Below, piece after piece: positions 35,444-44,643 of a DNA stretch of 64,000 bases. Position numbers and translations under genes: made by a program. Below the pieces are notes generated by a model. It saw only the letters and a list, made by a program, of their open reading frames with translations. It had not been told where the DNA came from and did no database searches. Origin of the DNA: Rs1 sp036960485 (lineage in GTDB: Bacteria > Pseudomonadota > Gammaproteobacteria > Pseudomonadales > Balneatricaceae); assembly GCA_036960485.1 (NCBI GenBank), contig JBALXS010000002.1, positions 1-64,000 on the forward strand. The letters are read 5' to 3'. Position 1 is the first letter of the stretch; each line of letters opens with the position of its first letter.

Positions 35444-36424
35444 TTATTTGGGTTCTAGTTTGTTGAGGAATTTATTGACTGAAAGCAGCGCTGCTAACCA
35501 TCCTAAACTCACCCCAATAATCAGTAATATACAGCTACCCAAAGCTCCTAAGCCCGTTAACTGAAAACGCGTTTGATATAACTGCGCTAACTGTAGGACA
35601 GGCGTTTGCATAGTCATTAGCGCTAATTCAATGATTAACCAAGCGACGGCTGTAGCGACTACTCCGTAAAAAATACCCGTATATAAAAAAGGTCTTCTAA
35701 CCCATGCATTGGTGGCGCCCATTAGTTTTGAAACTAAAATTTCATCACGGCTGTTTTCAACATTTAAACGGATTGTATTGCCAATAATAAGTAATACAGC
35801 AAAAGCTAATAATATACTTAAAGTAATTACTACTCTTTGAATAACCAGTAGAAAGCCTTTAAAGCGTTTTAACCAGCCTAAATCCAACAAGGCTTCATCT
35901 ACAGGCGCCATTGCCAGCAACTGTTGCTGCAATGTTGCTAACCCAGCTTCACTGTTATCTTTTGCCAATACAGAAATTACAGCGGGTAGCGGGTTTTCTG
36001 AAAGGGAATCTAATACTTGCGAGAAACCTGAAAATTCTTTGAATTCAAGCAAGCCTTGCTCAGAATCGATTAAATCAATGGCGACTAAATCATTACGAAG
36101 CAGTAAACGTTGTACAAAACTATCTATCTCACTTTCAGTAAGCTCAAGCTTTAAATATAGCGAAATTTTATTTTCACTCTCCCAACTGTCAGTTAGCTTG
36201 GTAATGTTGGATAAAGAGGTAAATAAGAAGCTAGGCAATGCGAGCGCTACAGCAAGTACTAGTACCGTCATAAAAGTAGATACAGGGGAGCCTAATAATT
36301 GCCTTAAACAATCTTTAGCGACTTCCTGGTGATGTTGTAGCCAACGGCGTCGTTTGTCCTCAGCGCTTACCTTATGCTGCATAGCACCGCGTAATGGCGG
36401 CTGAGGCGATTTCAGCTTAGACAT
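35444..36424 (-). CDS. ftsX: cell division protein FtsX
   Basis: The membrane subunit of the FtsEX complex, which couples division to septal peptidoglycan hydrolysis. It has 326 aa: a cytoplasmic N-terminus, helix 1 (about 53-73), a periplasmic domain (about 75-190) and three further helices (about 195-220, 250-270, 290-315). Its start overlaps the ftsE 3' end by eight bases, so the two are translationally coupled. No rpoH follows, unlike in many gammaproteobacteria. Confidence 0.95.
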   Translation of the reverse strand: MSKLKSPQPPLRGAMQHKVSAEDKRRRWLQHHQEVAKDCLRQLLGSPVSTFMTVLVLAVALALPSFLFTSLSNITKLTDSWESENKISLYLKLELTESEIDSFVQRLLLRNDLVAIDLIDSEQGLLEFKEFSGFSQVLDSLSENPLPAVISVLAKDNSEAGLATLQQQLLAMAPVDEALLDLGWLKRFKGFLLVIQRVVITLSILLAFAVLLIIGNTIRLNVENSRDEILVSKLMGATNAWVRRPFLYTGIFYGVVATAVAWLIIELALMTMQTPVLQLAQLYQTRFQLTGLGALGSCILLIIGVSLGWLAALLSVNKFLNKLEPK

Positions 36425-37076
36425 CGTCGACCAACCTCCCTTCTTTTAAAGTTAAAGTGCGGCAATTCATGCGCCTAATTAAGTTTAAATCATGGCTGGC
36501 AACTAAAACGGTAGTACCCACTTGATTGAACTGTTGGAATAACGTCATGACTTCAGCTGAGAGCTGTGGGTCTAAATTACCGGTTGGTTCATCAGCGAGT
36601 AAAATTTTAGGTTTGTGAACAATGGCGCGAGCAATACCAACTCGCTGCTGCTCTCCCGTTGAGAGTAGCTTAGGGTTGTACTTTTCTCGACTAAGCAAGC
36701 CCACTTTATCTAAAGCAGCCCTTACTCTGCGCCCTGCATCCACTGTATCGTATCCGCAAATGCGCAGTGGTAGTGCAATATTATCAAATACGGAGCGGTC
36801 AGATAACAGTTGATGATTTTGAAAGACGACACCGATTTGTTGTCGATGTAGAGGGATATCTTTACTGCCCATCTGCGATAGCGCTTTGTTTTCTATTTGT
36901 ACTGAGCCGCTGGATGCGCGCTCCATCAACATAATCAACTTAAGAATAGTACTTTTACCGGCTCCTGAATGACCGGTTAAAAACACTAACTCTCCGGCGT
37001 TTATCGCAAAGGACACATCTTGAATTGCTTCAAACCCAGTAGCGTATTTTTTACTTACGTGTTCAAATTTGATCAT
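36417..37076 (-). CDS. ftsE: cell division ATP-binding protein FtsE
   Basis: The ATPase of FtsEX, 219 aa. Walker A GHSGAGKST is at about 35-43, the ABC signature LSTGEQQRVGIARA at about 137-150, and Walker B ILLADEPTGNLD at about 157-168. The signature has LSTGEQ where LSGGEQ is usual, a minor change. It lies 41 bases from ftsY, in the ftsY-ftsE-ftsX order. Confidence 0.97.
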   Translation of the reverse strand: MIKFEHVSKKYATGFEAIQDVSFAINAGELVFLTGHSGAGKSTILKLIMLMERASSGSVQIENKALSQMGSKDIPLHRQQIGVVFQNHQLLSDRSVFDNIALPLRICGYDTVDAGRRVRAALDKVGLLSREKYNPKLLSTGEQQRVGIARAIVHKPKILLADEPTGNLDPQLSAEVMTLFQQFNQVGTTVLVASHDLNLIRRMNCRTLTLKEGRLVDDV

Positions 37077-37117
37077 GCAGTGAGCACATCCTGTTTGTTA
37101 GGCTGGTTATTTAGCCA

Positions 37118-38892
37118 CTACTTGCTTGTTGTATCTTCTTGATCAAACAGTGCATCAACGAATTGACTAGCAATAAAAGGTTGTAAGTCATCAACTTGCT
37201 CGCCAACACCAATAAAACGAATCGGGATATTCATTGATTTGGCAATCGCAAAGATGATGCCACCTTTAGCCGTACCGTCTAATTTAGTTAAAGTGATTCC
37301 GGTAACGCCAACACTATCACCAAAGACTTGCGCCTGGCTCAAACCATTTTGGCCGGTACCAGCATCAAGCACTAACATCACTTCATGTGGAGCTTGGGGG
37401 TCGAGTTTTTTCATCACTCGAATAACCTTTTCTAGCTCCTGCATCAAGTTATCTTTATTTTGTAATCGCCCAGCAGTGTCAGCGATTAAAACGTCCACGT
37501 TTTTAGCTTTAGCAGATTGTAATGCATCAAATAACACTGAAGCGGAATCAGCACCAGTATGTTGAGCGACAACTGGAACATTATTTCTATCGCCCCAGAC
37601 TTGCAATTGTTCAACTGCCGCTGCTCTAAAAGTGTCACCTGCAGCTAACATGACAGATTTTCCTTCAGCTTGGTATTTTTTAGCTAATTTGCCAATAGTT
37701 GTCGTTTTACCAACGCCATTCACTCCAACCATTAAAATAACAAAAGGGGTTTTTGCTTCATCAATAATGAGTGGTTTATCAACGGCTGTAAGGATGCTAG
37801 CGAGTTCATCTTTAAGGGCTTTGTGTAAAGCTTGCGGGTCTTTTAACTCACTGCGCTCAACTTGAGCAGTTAATTTAGTAATAATTTCAGAGGTAGCATT
37901 CATACCTATATCTGAAGTGATGAGGATTGTTTCTAGATCTTCAAGTAACTCATCGTCAATCTCTTTAGCACCTAGAAAGAGGTCGCCCATTTGCTTGGAC
38001 ATGCCCGCTTTAGTTTTCGCTAAACCTGCTTTTACCTTAGAAAAAAAACTTACTTTCTTAACCGGCTTGGCGGCTAACTCTGCTGCTGCTTTTTCGGTGG
38101 CGGCTAACTCTGCTGCTGCTTTTTCGGTGGCGGCTAACTCTGCTGCTTCTTTTTCAGAGGCGGCTAGCTCTGCTGCTTCTTTTTCAGAGGCGGCTAGCTG
38201 TGCTGCTGCTTTTTCGGTGGCTGCTAACTCTGCTGCTGCTTTTTCGGTGGCGGCTAACTCTGCTGCTGCTTTTTCGGTGGCGGCTAACTCTGCTGCTTCT
38301 TTTTCAGAGGCGGCTAGCTCTGCTGCTTCTTTTTCAGAGGCGGCTAGCTGTGCTGCTGCTTTTTCGGTGGCTGCTAACTCTGCTGCTGCTTTTTCGGTGG
38401 NNNNNNNNNNNNNNNNNNNNNNNNNNNNNNNNNNNNNNNNNNNNNNNNNNNNNNNNNNNNNNNNNNNNNNNNNNNNNNNNNNNNNNNNNNNNNNNNNNNN
38501 GCTAGCTGTGCTGCTTCTTTTTCAGATGCCGCTAGCTGTGCTGCCTCTTTTTCAGATGCCGCTAGCTGTGCTGCCTCTTTTTCAGATGCTGCTAGCTGTG
38601 CTGCTTCTTTTTCAGATGCTGCTAGTTGTGCTGCTTCTTTTTCAGAGGCCGCTAGCTGTGCTGCTTCTTTTTCAGATGCCGCTAGTTGTGCTGCTTCTTT
38701 TTCAGAGGCCGCTAGTTGTGCTGCTTGTTCCGATTTTTCTACTTGTACTTTTCCCGCTTCAATTTCAGAGATGTTCTTCTTCTGAAAAAAGTACATTTTT
38801 ATCAGTGCAAAAAGTGCGATAGCTGCGCCGGCATAGGCAATAAGAGCTGGATCTAGACCGTTATTGGCCATCCATGTATACAGAGAATTCAA
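37118..38892 (-). CDS. ftsY: signal recognition particle receptor FtsY with membrane segment and tandem repeats (contains assembly gap)
   Basis: The SRP receptor GTPase that docks ribosome-SRP complexes at the membrane. The NG domain is complete: GVNGVGKTTTIGKLA (P loop), DTFRAAAVEQL, DTAGRLQNKDNLMQEL and TKLDGTAKGG. The N-terminus is unusual: a hydrophobic helix (about 18-36, LIAYAGAAIALFALIKMYFF), then an acidic A domain made of 10-residue repeats AAQLAASEKE and later AAELAATEKA. The start is TTG at 38892 with AAGGA seven bases upstream; the next Met has no such site. The 100-N gap at 38401-38500 interrupts the repeats. Repeat phase and frame agree only if the true gap is 30k+2 bases. Confidence 0.93.
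38073..38730 (-). repeat. tandem 30-bp repeats in ftsY, with 150-bp super-repeat
   Basis: Units of 30 bp (10 codons) start at 38073 and every 30 bases to 38373, and again from 38501 to 38711. The first block shows a higher order: five units 38073-38222 are copied in 38223-38372, and a third copy begins at 38373. Units nearer the 5' end of the gene belong to one type (Gln, Ser), those nearer the 3' end mix two types (Glu or Gln; Thr or Ser). The pattern indicates recent slippage or unequal crossing-over. Confidence 0.95.
38401..38500. other. 100-N assembly gap inside the ftsY repeats
   Basis: A placeholder gap that falls within near-identical 30-bp repeats, where short reads cannot be placed. 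The bordering sequences are not identical, so an unknown number of units is missing or collapsed. Confidence 0.95.
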
Positions 38893-39415
38893 TGTTATTC
38901 CTTAATTTTAGCGGGAGTATTCTGCAGAGTTTTTAACTTATTATTAATAACCATACTTGCGGCATTATTGTTATAACTCAACTATATATAAATCACGAGT
39001 GGAATTTAATACAGGTTTTGTAAACCGTGCCTTCCAGCATCGCCTTTTCAGCAGGCTATCTTAACATAGCAACAAAAAATACTCATCGCTCTATTTCCAT
39101 CCTTTTTAGAGTTTGTATACTATAGCTTTAAATGTTGCTCATCTTTGGCTTTAGGGTAAATTCGCAGCTCACAAAAAGAGTAACTCTTTGCAGGACATCA
39201 GCGAGAAGCTAAATAACGCTTTTGCAGTAAGCTAATCAGAGCTCATAGCAAATTACGTCATATATTTATTTATTATCGCTGCTGTTCGGTTAAAAAGTTA
39301 AAAGATCTAACTTATTGATTAATTGGTGTTTTCAATAGTGTTTTTAGCTAAGAGCTACTTTTCAATAATGTAAAATAAATAAGTTAAAAAGCAGCAAAAA
39401 TTAAACCGCACTTCA
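38893..39415. other. 523-base divergent intergenic region between ftsY and the M16-like gene
   Basis: It contains no gene or RNA that I recognise. It must contain the promoters for ftsY (left) and for the 409-aa gene and rsmD (right). AT-rich, with several short A/T runs but no clear paired promoter boxes. Confidence 0.4.
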
Positions 39416-40645
39416 ATGATCTATTATAGGCAACCAATACTTATGACAGCTACTCCTAGAAAGCCATACAAGCCATTGTTTAACAAGACCTATCTGAAAT
39501 ATTTAGGTTTTATTGTGGCTATTGCGATCATTCTGTTAAGTGCAAAACCTGCGACACCTTTGGACCAACCTAAAATAATGGCAGGATTCAAATCTCAATT
39601 GCACGTTTTACAAGTAGAAGAGATAGCTGTGCAACGGTTGTTACTTTCTTTTATTACAGCGCCAGCCTTTACAAATGAGGCAAAAACAACTCGAGCTTTG
39701 CAGTATCAAGCATTGCGCAAGAGTGCTAATCAAATGCAAAATATTCACTCGATTTTATGGACTTATGATAGGTTAGAAATTGAGTTACGTTGGTCATCCT
39801 CAAAACCTTTGTCGATCGCAAATGAAATGCAGGCGCTTTTGAAAAATAGCTACCAATTTAGCAGTTCAAAGCAGCGTACTTTAATCACTGCCGAAAGATA
39901 TTTGCAGAGTAAAGAAGCGGATGCAGCCATTTTGGCGCATTTTTCTAAAAGTATTGCTAGTGATTTTCAAGTAGCTAATAGTATAGCGACGGTATTACAA
40001 AAAACACCGGCAGCACTGTTTATCATTGATCAGTCGATCCCAGAAAAATCACTACTTGATGTGGACCAGCAGCTAGCGGTTCTGTATTCTGAAACTAAGC
40101 CCGCTTTTCCTGATGTAGTGAATTGGTCTTATAGTAATCAGCGATTAGTACAGCGCAGTAATCGACATCAAAGACTAATTGCTTCACAGCTAGCATTAAC
40201 TAGCAACCAGCAAAATAGAATTGAATTATTGAGCAATTTTGTACTCAGTGAACTGCTCAATCGCACTTTGCAAAAATCAGCTATTAGTTTTCGATTAATT
40301 CGCCAGCCTATCTACCAGCGTGGCTATCAAATATTATTACTCTCTTCACGTAATAATATTTCAGAGCAAACGTTGAGTTCGCTTAAAAACCGTATTCAGA
40401 TTAGCGATATTGATGATGACTTAACGGTAGTGAAAAAACGTTTATTAGATAAGTACCAAGCGTTGGTTAATGATCGTGAAAGGTTGTTTAAGTTGTACAG
40501 CAAAAAATTGTTTTATGGCTTAATTACTGAATCAGACTCTGAATATGAAGAACAACTTGATACAATTACGCCTGGGCAGATCAGTGCTCATATCAGTAAA
40601 CTTATTGGCGATAATACCCTTGTTATTCGCTTACAACCGAGCTAA
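39416..40645 (+). CDS. membrane-anchored protein of unknown function, possibly a degenerate M16-peptidase relative
   Basis: A 409-aa protein with one N-terminal membrane helix (about 30-46) and a periplasmic remainder. There is no HxxEH zinc motif, so it is not an active M16 metalloprotease. Its C-terminal end (LDTITPGQISAHISKLIG and then NTLVIRLQPS) resembles the end of M16 domains. In many gammaproteobacteria this slot between ftsY and rsmD holds M16-family genes, so I infer a non-catalytic, diverged relative. The start is ATG 39416 or ATG 39443; neither has a good ribosome binding site. It ends three bases before rsmD. Confidence 0.6.
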   Translation: MIYYRQPILMTATPRKPYKPLFNKTYLKYLGFIVAIAIILLSAKPATPLDQPKIMAGFKSQLHVLQVEEIAVQRLLLSFITAPAFTNEAKTTRALQYQALRKSANQMQNIHSILWTYDRLEIELRWSSSKPLSIANEMQALLKNSYQFSSSKQRTLITAERYLQSKEADAAILAHFSKSIASDFQVANSIATVLQKTPAALFIIDQSIPEKSLLDVDQQLAVLYSETKPAFPDVVNWSYSNQRLVQRSNRHQRLIASQLALTSNQQNRIELLSNFVLSELLNRTLQKSAISFRLIRQPIYQRGYQILLLSSRNNISEQTLSSLKNRIQISDIDDDLTVVKKRLLDKYQALVNDRERLFKLYSKKLFYGLITESDSEYEEQLDTITPGQISAHISKLIGDNTLVIRLQPS

Positions 40646-40647
40646 TC

Positions 40648-41247
40648 ATGCGATCTAACGTTAATCATCCTAAAAAATCAGCACAACCTTTACCTCAATT
40701 GCGTATTATCGGCGGCCAGTGGCGCAGTAGAAAGCTATCTTTTGCAGAAGTAGAAGGCTTGCGACCTACTCCTGATAGAGTGCGTGAAACATTATTTAAC
40801 TGGCTGCAAAACACCATTGCGGGGGCTAAATGCTTAGACTTATTTGCAGGTAGTGGTGCATTGGGTATTGAAGCGCTTTCTAGAGGTGCCCAAAACTGCA
40901 CTTTCATTGATATCAGCCCAGCATCTTGCAGCACCCTTAAAGCAAACCTCACATTACTAAAGTGTAATCAAGGCAATGTATTACAGCGGGATGCTTCACA
41001 GTGGCTAGCTCAGTGTCCAGAAGCTATAGAAGGTGTAGGTGCATTCGATTTAATTTTTCTAGACCCACCTTTTCGACAAGGTCACTGCCAAGCATTATGT
41101 GATCAGTTAGTTGAGAAGAAACTACTAGCACCAAAAGCCTATGTGTATATAGAAACTGAGCATGATGCTCAAATTGTGACATCATGGCGTTTACATCGTG
41201 AGAAGCGCAGTGGACAAGTCCACTATCGGCTATATCAGGTTGATTAA
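40648..41247 (+). CDS. rsmD: 16S rRNA (guanine-966-N2)-methyltransferase RsmD
   Basis: A 199-aa SAM-dependent methyltransferase for G966 of 16S rRNA. The N-terminal LRIIGGQWRSRKL and RPTPDRVRETLFNWL are family hallmarks, LDLFAGSGALGIEALSRGA is the SAM motif, and LIFLDPPF is the catalytic NPPY-like motif (about 130-137). It begins two bases after the preceding stop codon. Confidence 0.97.
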   Translation: MRSNVNHPKKSAQPLPQLRIIGGQWRSRKLSFAEVEGLRPTPDRVRETLFNWLQNTIAGAKCLDLFAGSGALGIEALSRGAQNCTFIDISPASCSTLKANLTLLKCNQGNVLQRDASQWLAQCPEAIEGVGAFDLIFLDPPFRQGHCQALCDQLVEKKLLAPKAYVYIETEHDAQIVTSWRLHREKRSGQVHYRLYQVD

Positions 41248-41380
41248 ATAATTGTGCTGGCTTTCTAAGGGCTGCTTATTGTCAAGTTTCAGCTATTGAT
41301 AGGCAGTACTTCGCTTGATGATGAAGCAGCTTTTATCTTTTAAGAGCAGGAGAGCGCTAGGCTGCACGAATAACTCTTCC

Positions 41381-42112
41381 TCAAGTCTTCAATAAGTATT
41401 TGTTCAACACCTCTCTCTCTGGCTTCCTACGCAAAGACACCTCTGCTAAAAGCAATTCTGCAGTAGCCACTGCATCATTCAATGCATTATGTGAGTGATG
41501 CTGCGGTAGTTCATGTTCGGCACGTAAACTGTCTAAGCGCAACCCGGTTGGATTATAAGGTGTTAACGATTTATCCTTACGTTTTTTAGCGATCATCAAG
41601 GTGTCAATCATTGGAAACACTGGCGCTATGCCATATAACTGATAACAAGCGCGCTGCAAAAAAGTACGCTCTATTTGCGCGTAATGTACTAGCATCACTT
41701 TCCCTGCTAAAGCCTGCAATAAATCCTCTACTGCTTGTGCAAGGCTTATGCCTGCTGTTTTGTTTTGGTCAGTGATGCCGTGTATTGCGACGTTTTTGGC
41801 AGACAGGTTACCTTTGGTATGAATAACTTCATGATAGCAGTTAGCCAGTGATATTTGACCGCGCTGTAAAGTTGTGAAACCGATACTTAAAATTTGCTCA
41901 TGATTAGCATTAAAACCAGTGGTTTCAAAATCTACACTCAATATTTGTGTTTCCCAAAGCAGCTGCTCTAAAGGGGGGAAAGGTACAGCTAAAAAATCTT
42001 GTAAGGGGCCTGGGCGTGCTTTATTTAGCTGACGCTCACGTTTAGCCTGCAAACTCAAGTAGTGCTGTAATACTCTTTTGAGGGTTGCTCTACTGCGCCG
42101 ATCAAAAATCAT
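41381..42112 (-). CDS. DnaQ-like 3'-5' exonuclease (DNA polymerase III epsilon-type)
   Basis: A 243-aa DEDDh exonuclease. Exo I is VDFETTGFNANHEQILSIG (Asp and Glu at about 60-62). Exo III is the late HNALNDAVATAELLL segment with His and Asp. An Exo II Asp would be in the middle region around HYAQIERTF. It is not dnaQ itself but the paralogue that travels with the DUF294 protein and acetate-type symporter in Pseudomonas and Vibrio. It lies 29 bases after the DUF294 gene and is probably co-transcribed. Confidence 0.85.
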   Translation of the reverse strand: MIFDRRSRATLKRVLQHYLSLQAKRERQLNKARPGPLQDFLAVPFPPLEQLLWETQILSVDFETTGFNANHEQILSIGFTTLQRGQISLANCYHEVIHTKGNLSAKNVAIHGITDQNKTAGISLAQAVEDLLQALAGKVMLVHYAQIERTFLQRACYQLYGIAPVFPMIDTLMIAKKRKDKSLTPYNPTGLRLDSLRAEHELPQHHSHNALNDAVATAELLLAEVSLRRKPEREVLNKYLLKT

Positions 42113-42141
42113 TAATCACTCCTTGTTTGGTTAACAGCTGC

Positions 42142-44055
42142 TTAGAAGTCTTTTTGTCGTGCGTCTTGTAGCGTTTTGATTACTTTAAAGGCATCTTTTA
42201 GATGTTCGCGTTCTAGTTTAGATATTTCTTGTGGGGGTAAATAATTATCGAGGGCATCTCCTGCATTGATCTGTCGTGCTTGGTGCTGTAACCGCAAGGC
42301 GCCTAAAAATTGAAAAGCGTCAATTAAACTTTTTGCTGAAGCTTTAGTTAACAATGAGCTGCCAGCTGATTTTTGCAGACGTTCTAGAGTATTCACTGCA
42401 TCTAGTCCTAATGAGAGTGAATAGATCCGCGCTAATTCGATAATAGGAGCGATACCGCTGTGTTTTAGATCTAAAGTATCTTTGTTTTCTCCTTTAGAAA
42501 CTAGCACGAAATCACGGAAAAAACCTAGCGGTGGACGTAATGTCAGTGCGTTGCGACTTAAATGGGATTGCAGTAATGAGTTGGCTTTGGTTTTAGCTAA
42601 AAACTGGTTGCGTACATCTTGTAGTAACTGAATATCTCCATAGACAAAACTAAGATCGAAAAATACACTGCTGTTTAACAAGGCTTGCGGTGTGGGTTTA
42701 GTTACCCAGCTGTTGAAATATTGCTGCCATTTTTGCTTAGATACTCGCCATTTTGGATTGGTGGCCATGATGTCACCTGGGCAGAGAATATAGCCGCAGC
42801 TCGCTAAGCCGTCACAGACAAAAGTTGCGAGTTTAAAAAACCATTGATCTTGTGCATCGGTTGGCTGCTCTGCCAAGATAATGCCATTGTCTTGATCGGT
42901 GTGGCACAGCTGCTCATGACGAGCTTGGGAGCCTGCAACCACCCACGCAAATGCCATGGGAGCAGGGCCTAATTGTTGCTGTGCTAATTCAATTAAACGT
43001 GCGGTAATGCCATTAGTAATGGCTGTTACATGCTTACCAACGTGATCAGCAGTGGTGCCCATTTTGGCCATACGTTGCTGCACTTTAGGTACCAGCTTAC
43101 TCACTTCTATCAACGCCTCTAAATTTTCTGCTTTGTTGATCGCGCTGGTTAAGTAAACCGCATTTTGACCTTCTTTATTCATCAAATCGGTTGCGGTGAT
43201 CATGCCAACTAGCTGGTTGTTATGCATCACAGGTAAGTGGTGCACTCTTTTAGCGTTCATCAAAATCAGCGCATCAAAGGCATTTTTGTCTGTTTCAATG
43301 GAGAGTAAATCGCGGGTGGCAATACTAATGACAGTGTCAGAGCTAGGGACGCCTTGTGCGACGCAGCGCTTGCGAATATCTTTATCAGTAATGATTCCAA
43401 CGAGTTGATCACCTTGTGTCACTAATAAGGATGAGAAATTAAGTTCTGTCATACGCTGTGCAGCTTTGGTGATGCTAGCATCTGCTGGGATAGTGGCAGC
43501 AGGGCCTTGATAGATAGATTCAATCGTAACATCCATCAAAGAAGCTGAAATTTTAGCATCGTCAGTCAATTGGTTTACTTCAGTTTGTAAGCGTTGCTCT
43601 GAACTGGCAGAGAAAAACTCACTGGCTTGTTTAAAGCCTTGTAAACTTTGCTGAAAAGACTGATAGCTAATTGAGTAAATTAAACAGTCTTCATCTGCTT
43701 GAACTTTTATGTCTGGGCTTATCTGTGCATTGTCTTTAGGCTGGCATTGGCAAAACAGTGCGCAGATTTCGCCTTCAGTGAACTTACCTAATAGCTCTTC
43801 ATCTAAATTTTCTTTGTTAATTCTATTATTATCATTTTTATAATCAATAGTTTGTAGCTGCAAATAGCTGAGACTGCCTTTGCGAAGAATATACAGCCGC
43901 GGTTCAACAACATCAGCAGGTGGCAGGGTTTCTCCCTTGCGAATATAACAAATGTCTATCAGTTTTATAATGTGAGTGATTCTATCATCAGGCAGTCTAT
44001 CAAAAGGTGGAATGACCTTTATAAACGCTTTGATATCTGCTAATTCGTCCGCCAT
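42142..44055 (-). CDS. cNMP-binding/CBS/DUF294 putative nucleotidyltransferase
   Basis: A 637-aa multi-domain cytoplasmic protein. It has a cyclic-nucleotide-binding-like domain (about 10-150), two CBS domains (about 175-300; LLVTQGDQLVGIITDKDIRK and HHLPVMHNNQLVGMITATDL), a DUF294 nucleotidyltransferase domain with GSQARHEQLCHTDQDNGII (about 380-398) and a C-terminal helical domain (about 480-630). The GSxAR...TDQDN motif keeps the residues expected for metal-dependent nucleotidyl transfer, as in GlnD-type enzymes. The family is consistently linked to DUF4212/SSS symporters, suggesting control of uptake or of acetate metabolism. That role is inferred. Confidence 0.88.
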   Translation of the reverse strand: MADELADIKAFIKVIPPFDRLPDDRITHIIKLIDICYIRKGETLPPADVVEPRLYILRKGSLSYLQLQTIDYKNDNNRINKENLDEELLGKFTEGEICALFCQCQPKDNAQISPDIKVQADEDCLIYSISYQSFQQSLQGFKQASEFFSASSEQRLQTEVNQLTDDAKISASLMDVTIESIYQGPAATIPADASITKAAQRMTELNFSSLLVTQGDQLVGIITDKDIRKRCVAQGVPSSDTVISIATRDLLSIETDKNAFDALILMNAKRVHHLPVMHNNQLVGMITATDLMNKEGQNAVYLTSAINKAENLEALIEVSKLVPKVQQRMAKMGTTADHVGKHVTAITNGITARLIELAQQQLGPAPMAFAWVVAGSQARHEQLCHTDQDNGIILAEQPTDAQDQWFFKLATFVCDGLASCGYILCPGDIMATNPKWRVSKQKWQQYFNSWVTKPTPQALLNSSVFFDLSFVYGDIQLLQDVRNQFLAKTKANSLLQSHLSRNALTLRPPLGFFRDFVLVSKGENKDTLDLKHSGIAPIIELARIYSLSLGLDAVNTLERLQKSAGSSLLTKASAKSLIDAFQFLGALRLQHQARQINAGDALDNYLPPQEISKLEREHLKDAFKVIKTLQDARQKDF

Positions 44056-44388
44056 TTTTACAACTCCTTGTAAGACATAATGCTATAGATAACATTATGG
44101 GTAGTATTATAAATAGTGTTGAAATAAATACAGCCTGTTCTTTGTAGAGAATGCTCGCGTCACAGTCAACGATAAGCCCTCAATATAAGACTAAAGTGTA
44201 ATTGGAGCTAGCAGCAAAGATTGTTAGCCTATAAATACAGTACAACCGCCAGTATTAAACCTCTGGCAGACTGTTTATCATGGCGCTTTCTAACAGCATT
44301 CGCGAATTTCGCCATGCTCAGATGTCGTCCCTTACTATAAAAACAACAGCATTGGATATTATCGATAGATAGTTTCTAAAAGGAGATT
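44056..44388. other. 333-base divergent region between the DUF294 gene and the symporter operon
   Basis: No gene is visible. It should contain the promoters of both divergent units and any binding site of the response regulator at 50539-51201. A GATATTATCGATAGATA stretch at 44355-44371 has dyad character. I cannot name an operator with confidence. Confidence 0.4.
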
Positions 44389-44640
44389 ATGGTGGAAAAT
44401 CATTCATCTTATTGGCAGGAAAACCTGCGCATAATTTCAAAATGCCTAATAATTTGGTTTATCGTCTCTTACGGTTTCGGATTAGTGCTCGTAGAGCCAC
44501 TAAATGAAATTAGATTAGGCGGTTACAAATTAGGCTTTTGGTTTGCTCAGCAAGGATCCATTGTCACTTTCGTGGCATTAGTGTTTTGGTATTCATTTAA
44601 AATGAATCGTTTAGATAAAAAATACGGCGTAGAGGAATAA
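44389..44640 (+). CDS. DUF4212 small subunit of a sodium:solute symporter
   Basis: An 83-aa membrane protein with two helices (about 17-38 and 47-68). The segment FGLVLVEPLNEIRLGGYKLGFWFAQQGSI (here in parts: VEPLNEIRLGGYKLGFW) is typical of DUF4212. It lies three bases before the large symporter gene. By family it is the obligate small partner of VC_2705-type transporters. AAAGGAG precedes its ATG. Confidence 0.93.
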   Translation: MVENHSSYWQENLRIISKCLIIWFIVSYGFGLVLVEPLNEIRLGGYKLGFWFAQQGSIVTFVALVFWYSFKMNRLDKKYGVEE

Positions 44641-44643
44641 ACA

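Noticed and set aside
38073..38730. Regular 30-bp repeats resembling a CRISPR array
   Set aside because: There are no unique spacers; units are contiguous, in frame and encode the FtsY A domain. No cas genes are near.
37917..38822. Long plus-strand frames rich in Leu/Phe/Arg or Ala/Ser over the ftsY repeats
   Set aside because: They are antisense shadows of the repeat, with periodic composition and no ribosome binding site.
40783..40800. GTGCGTGAAACA, like half of a parS site
   Set aside because: It lies within the conserved RVRETLFNWL coding motif of rsmD, which fully explains it.
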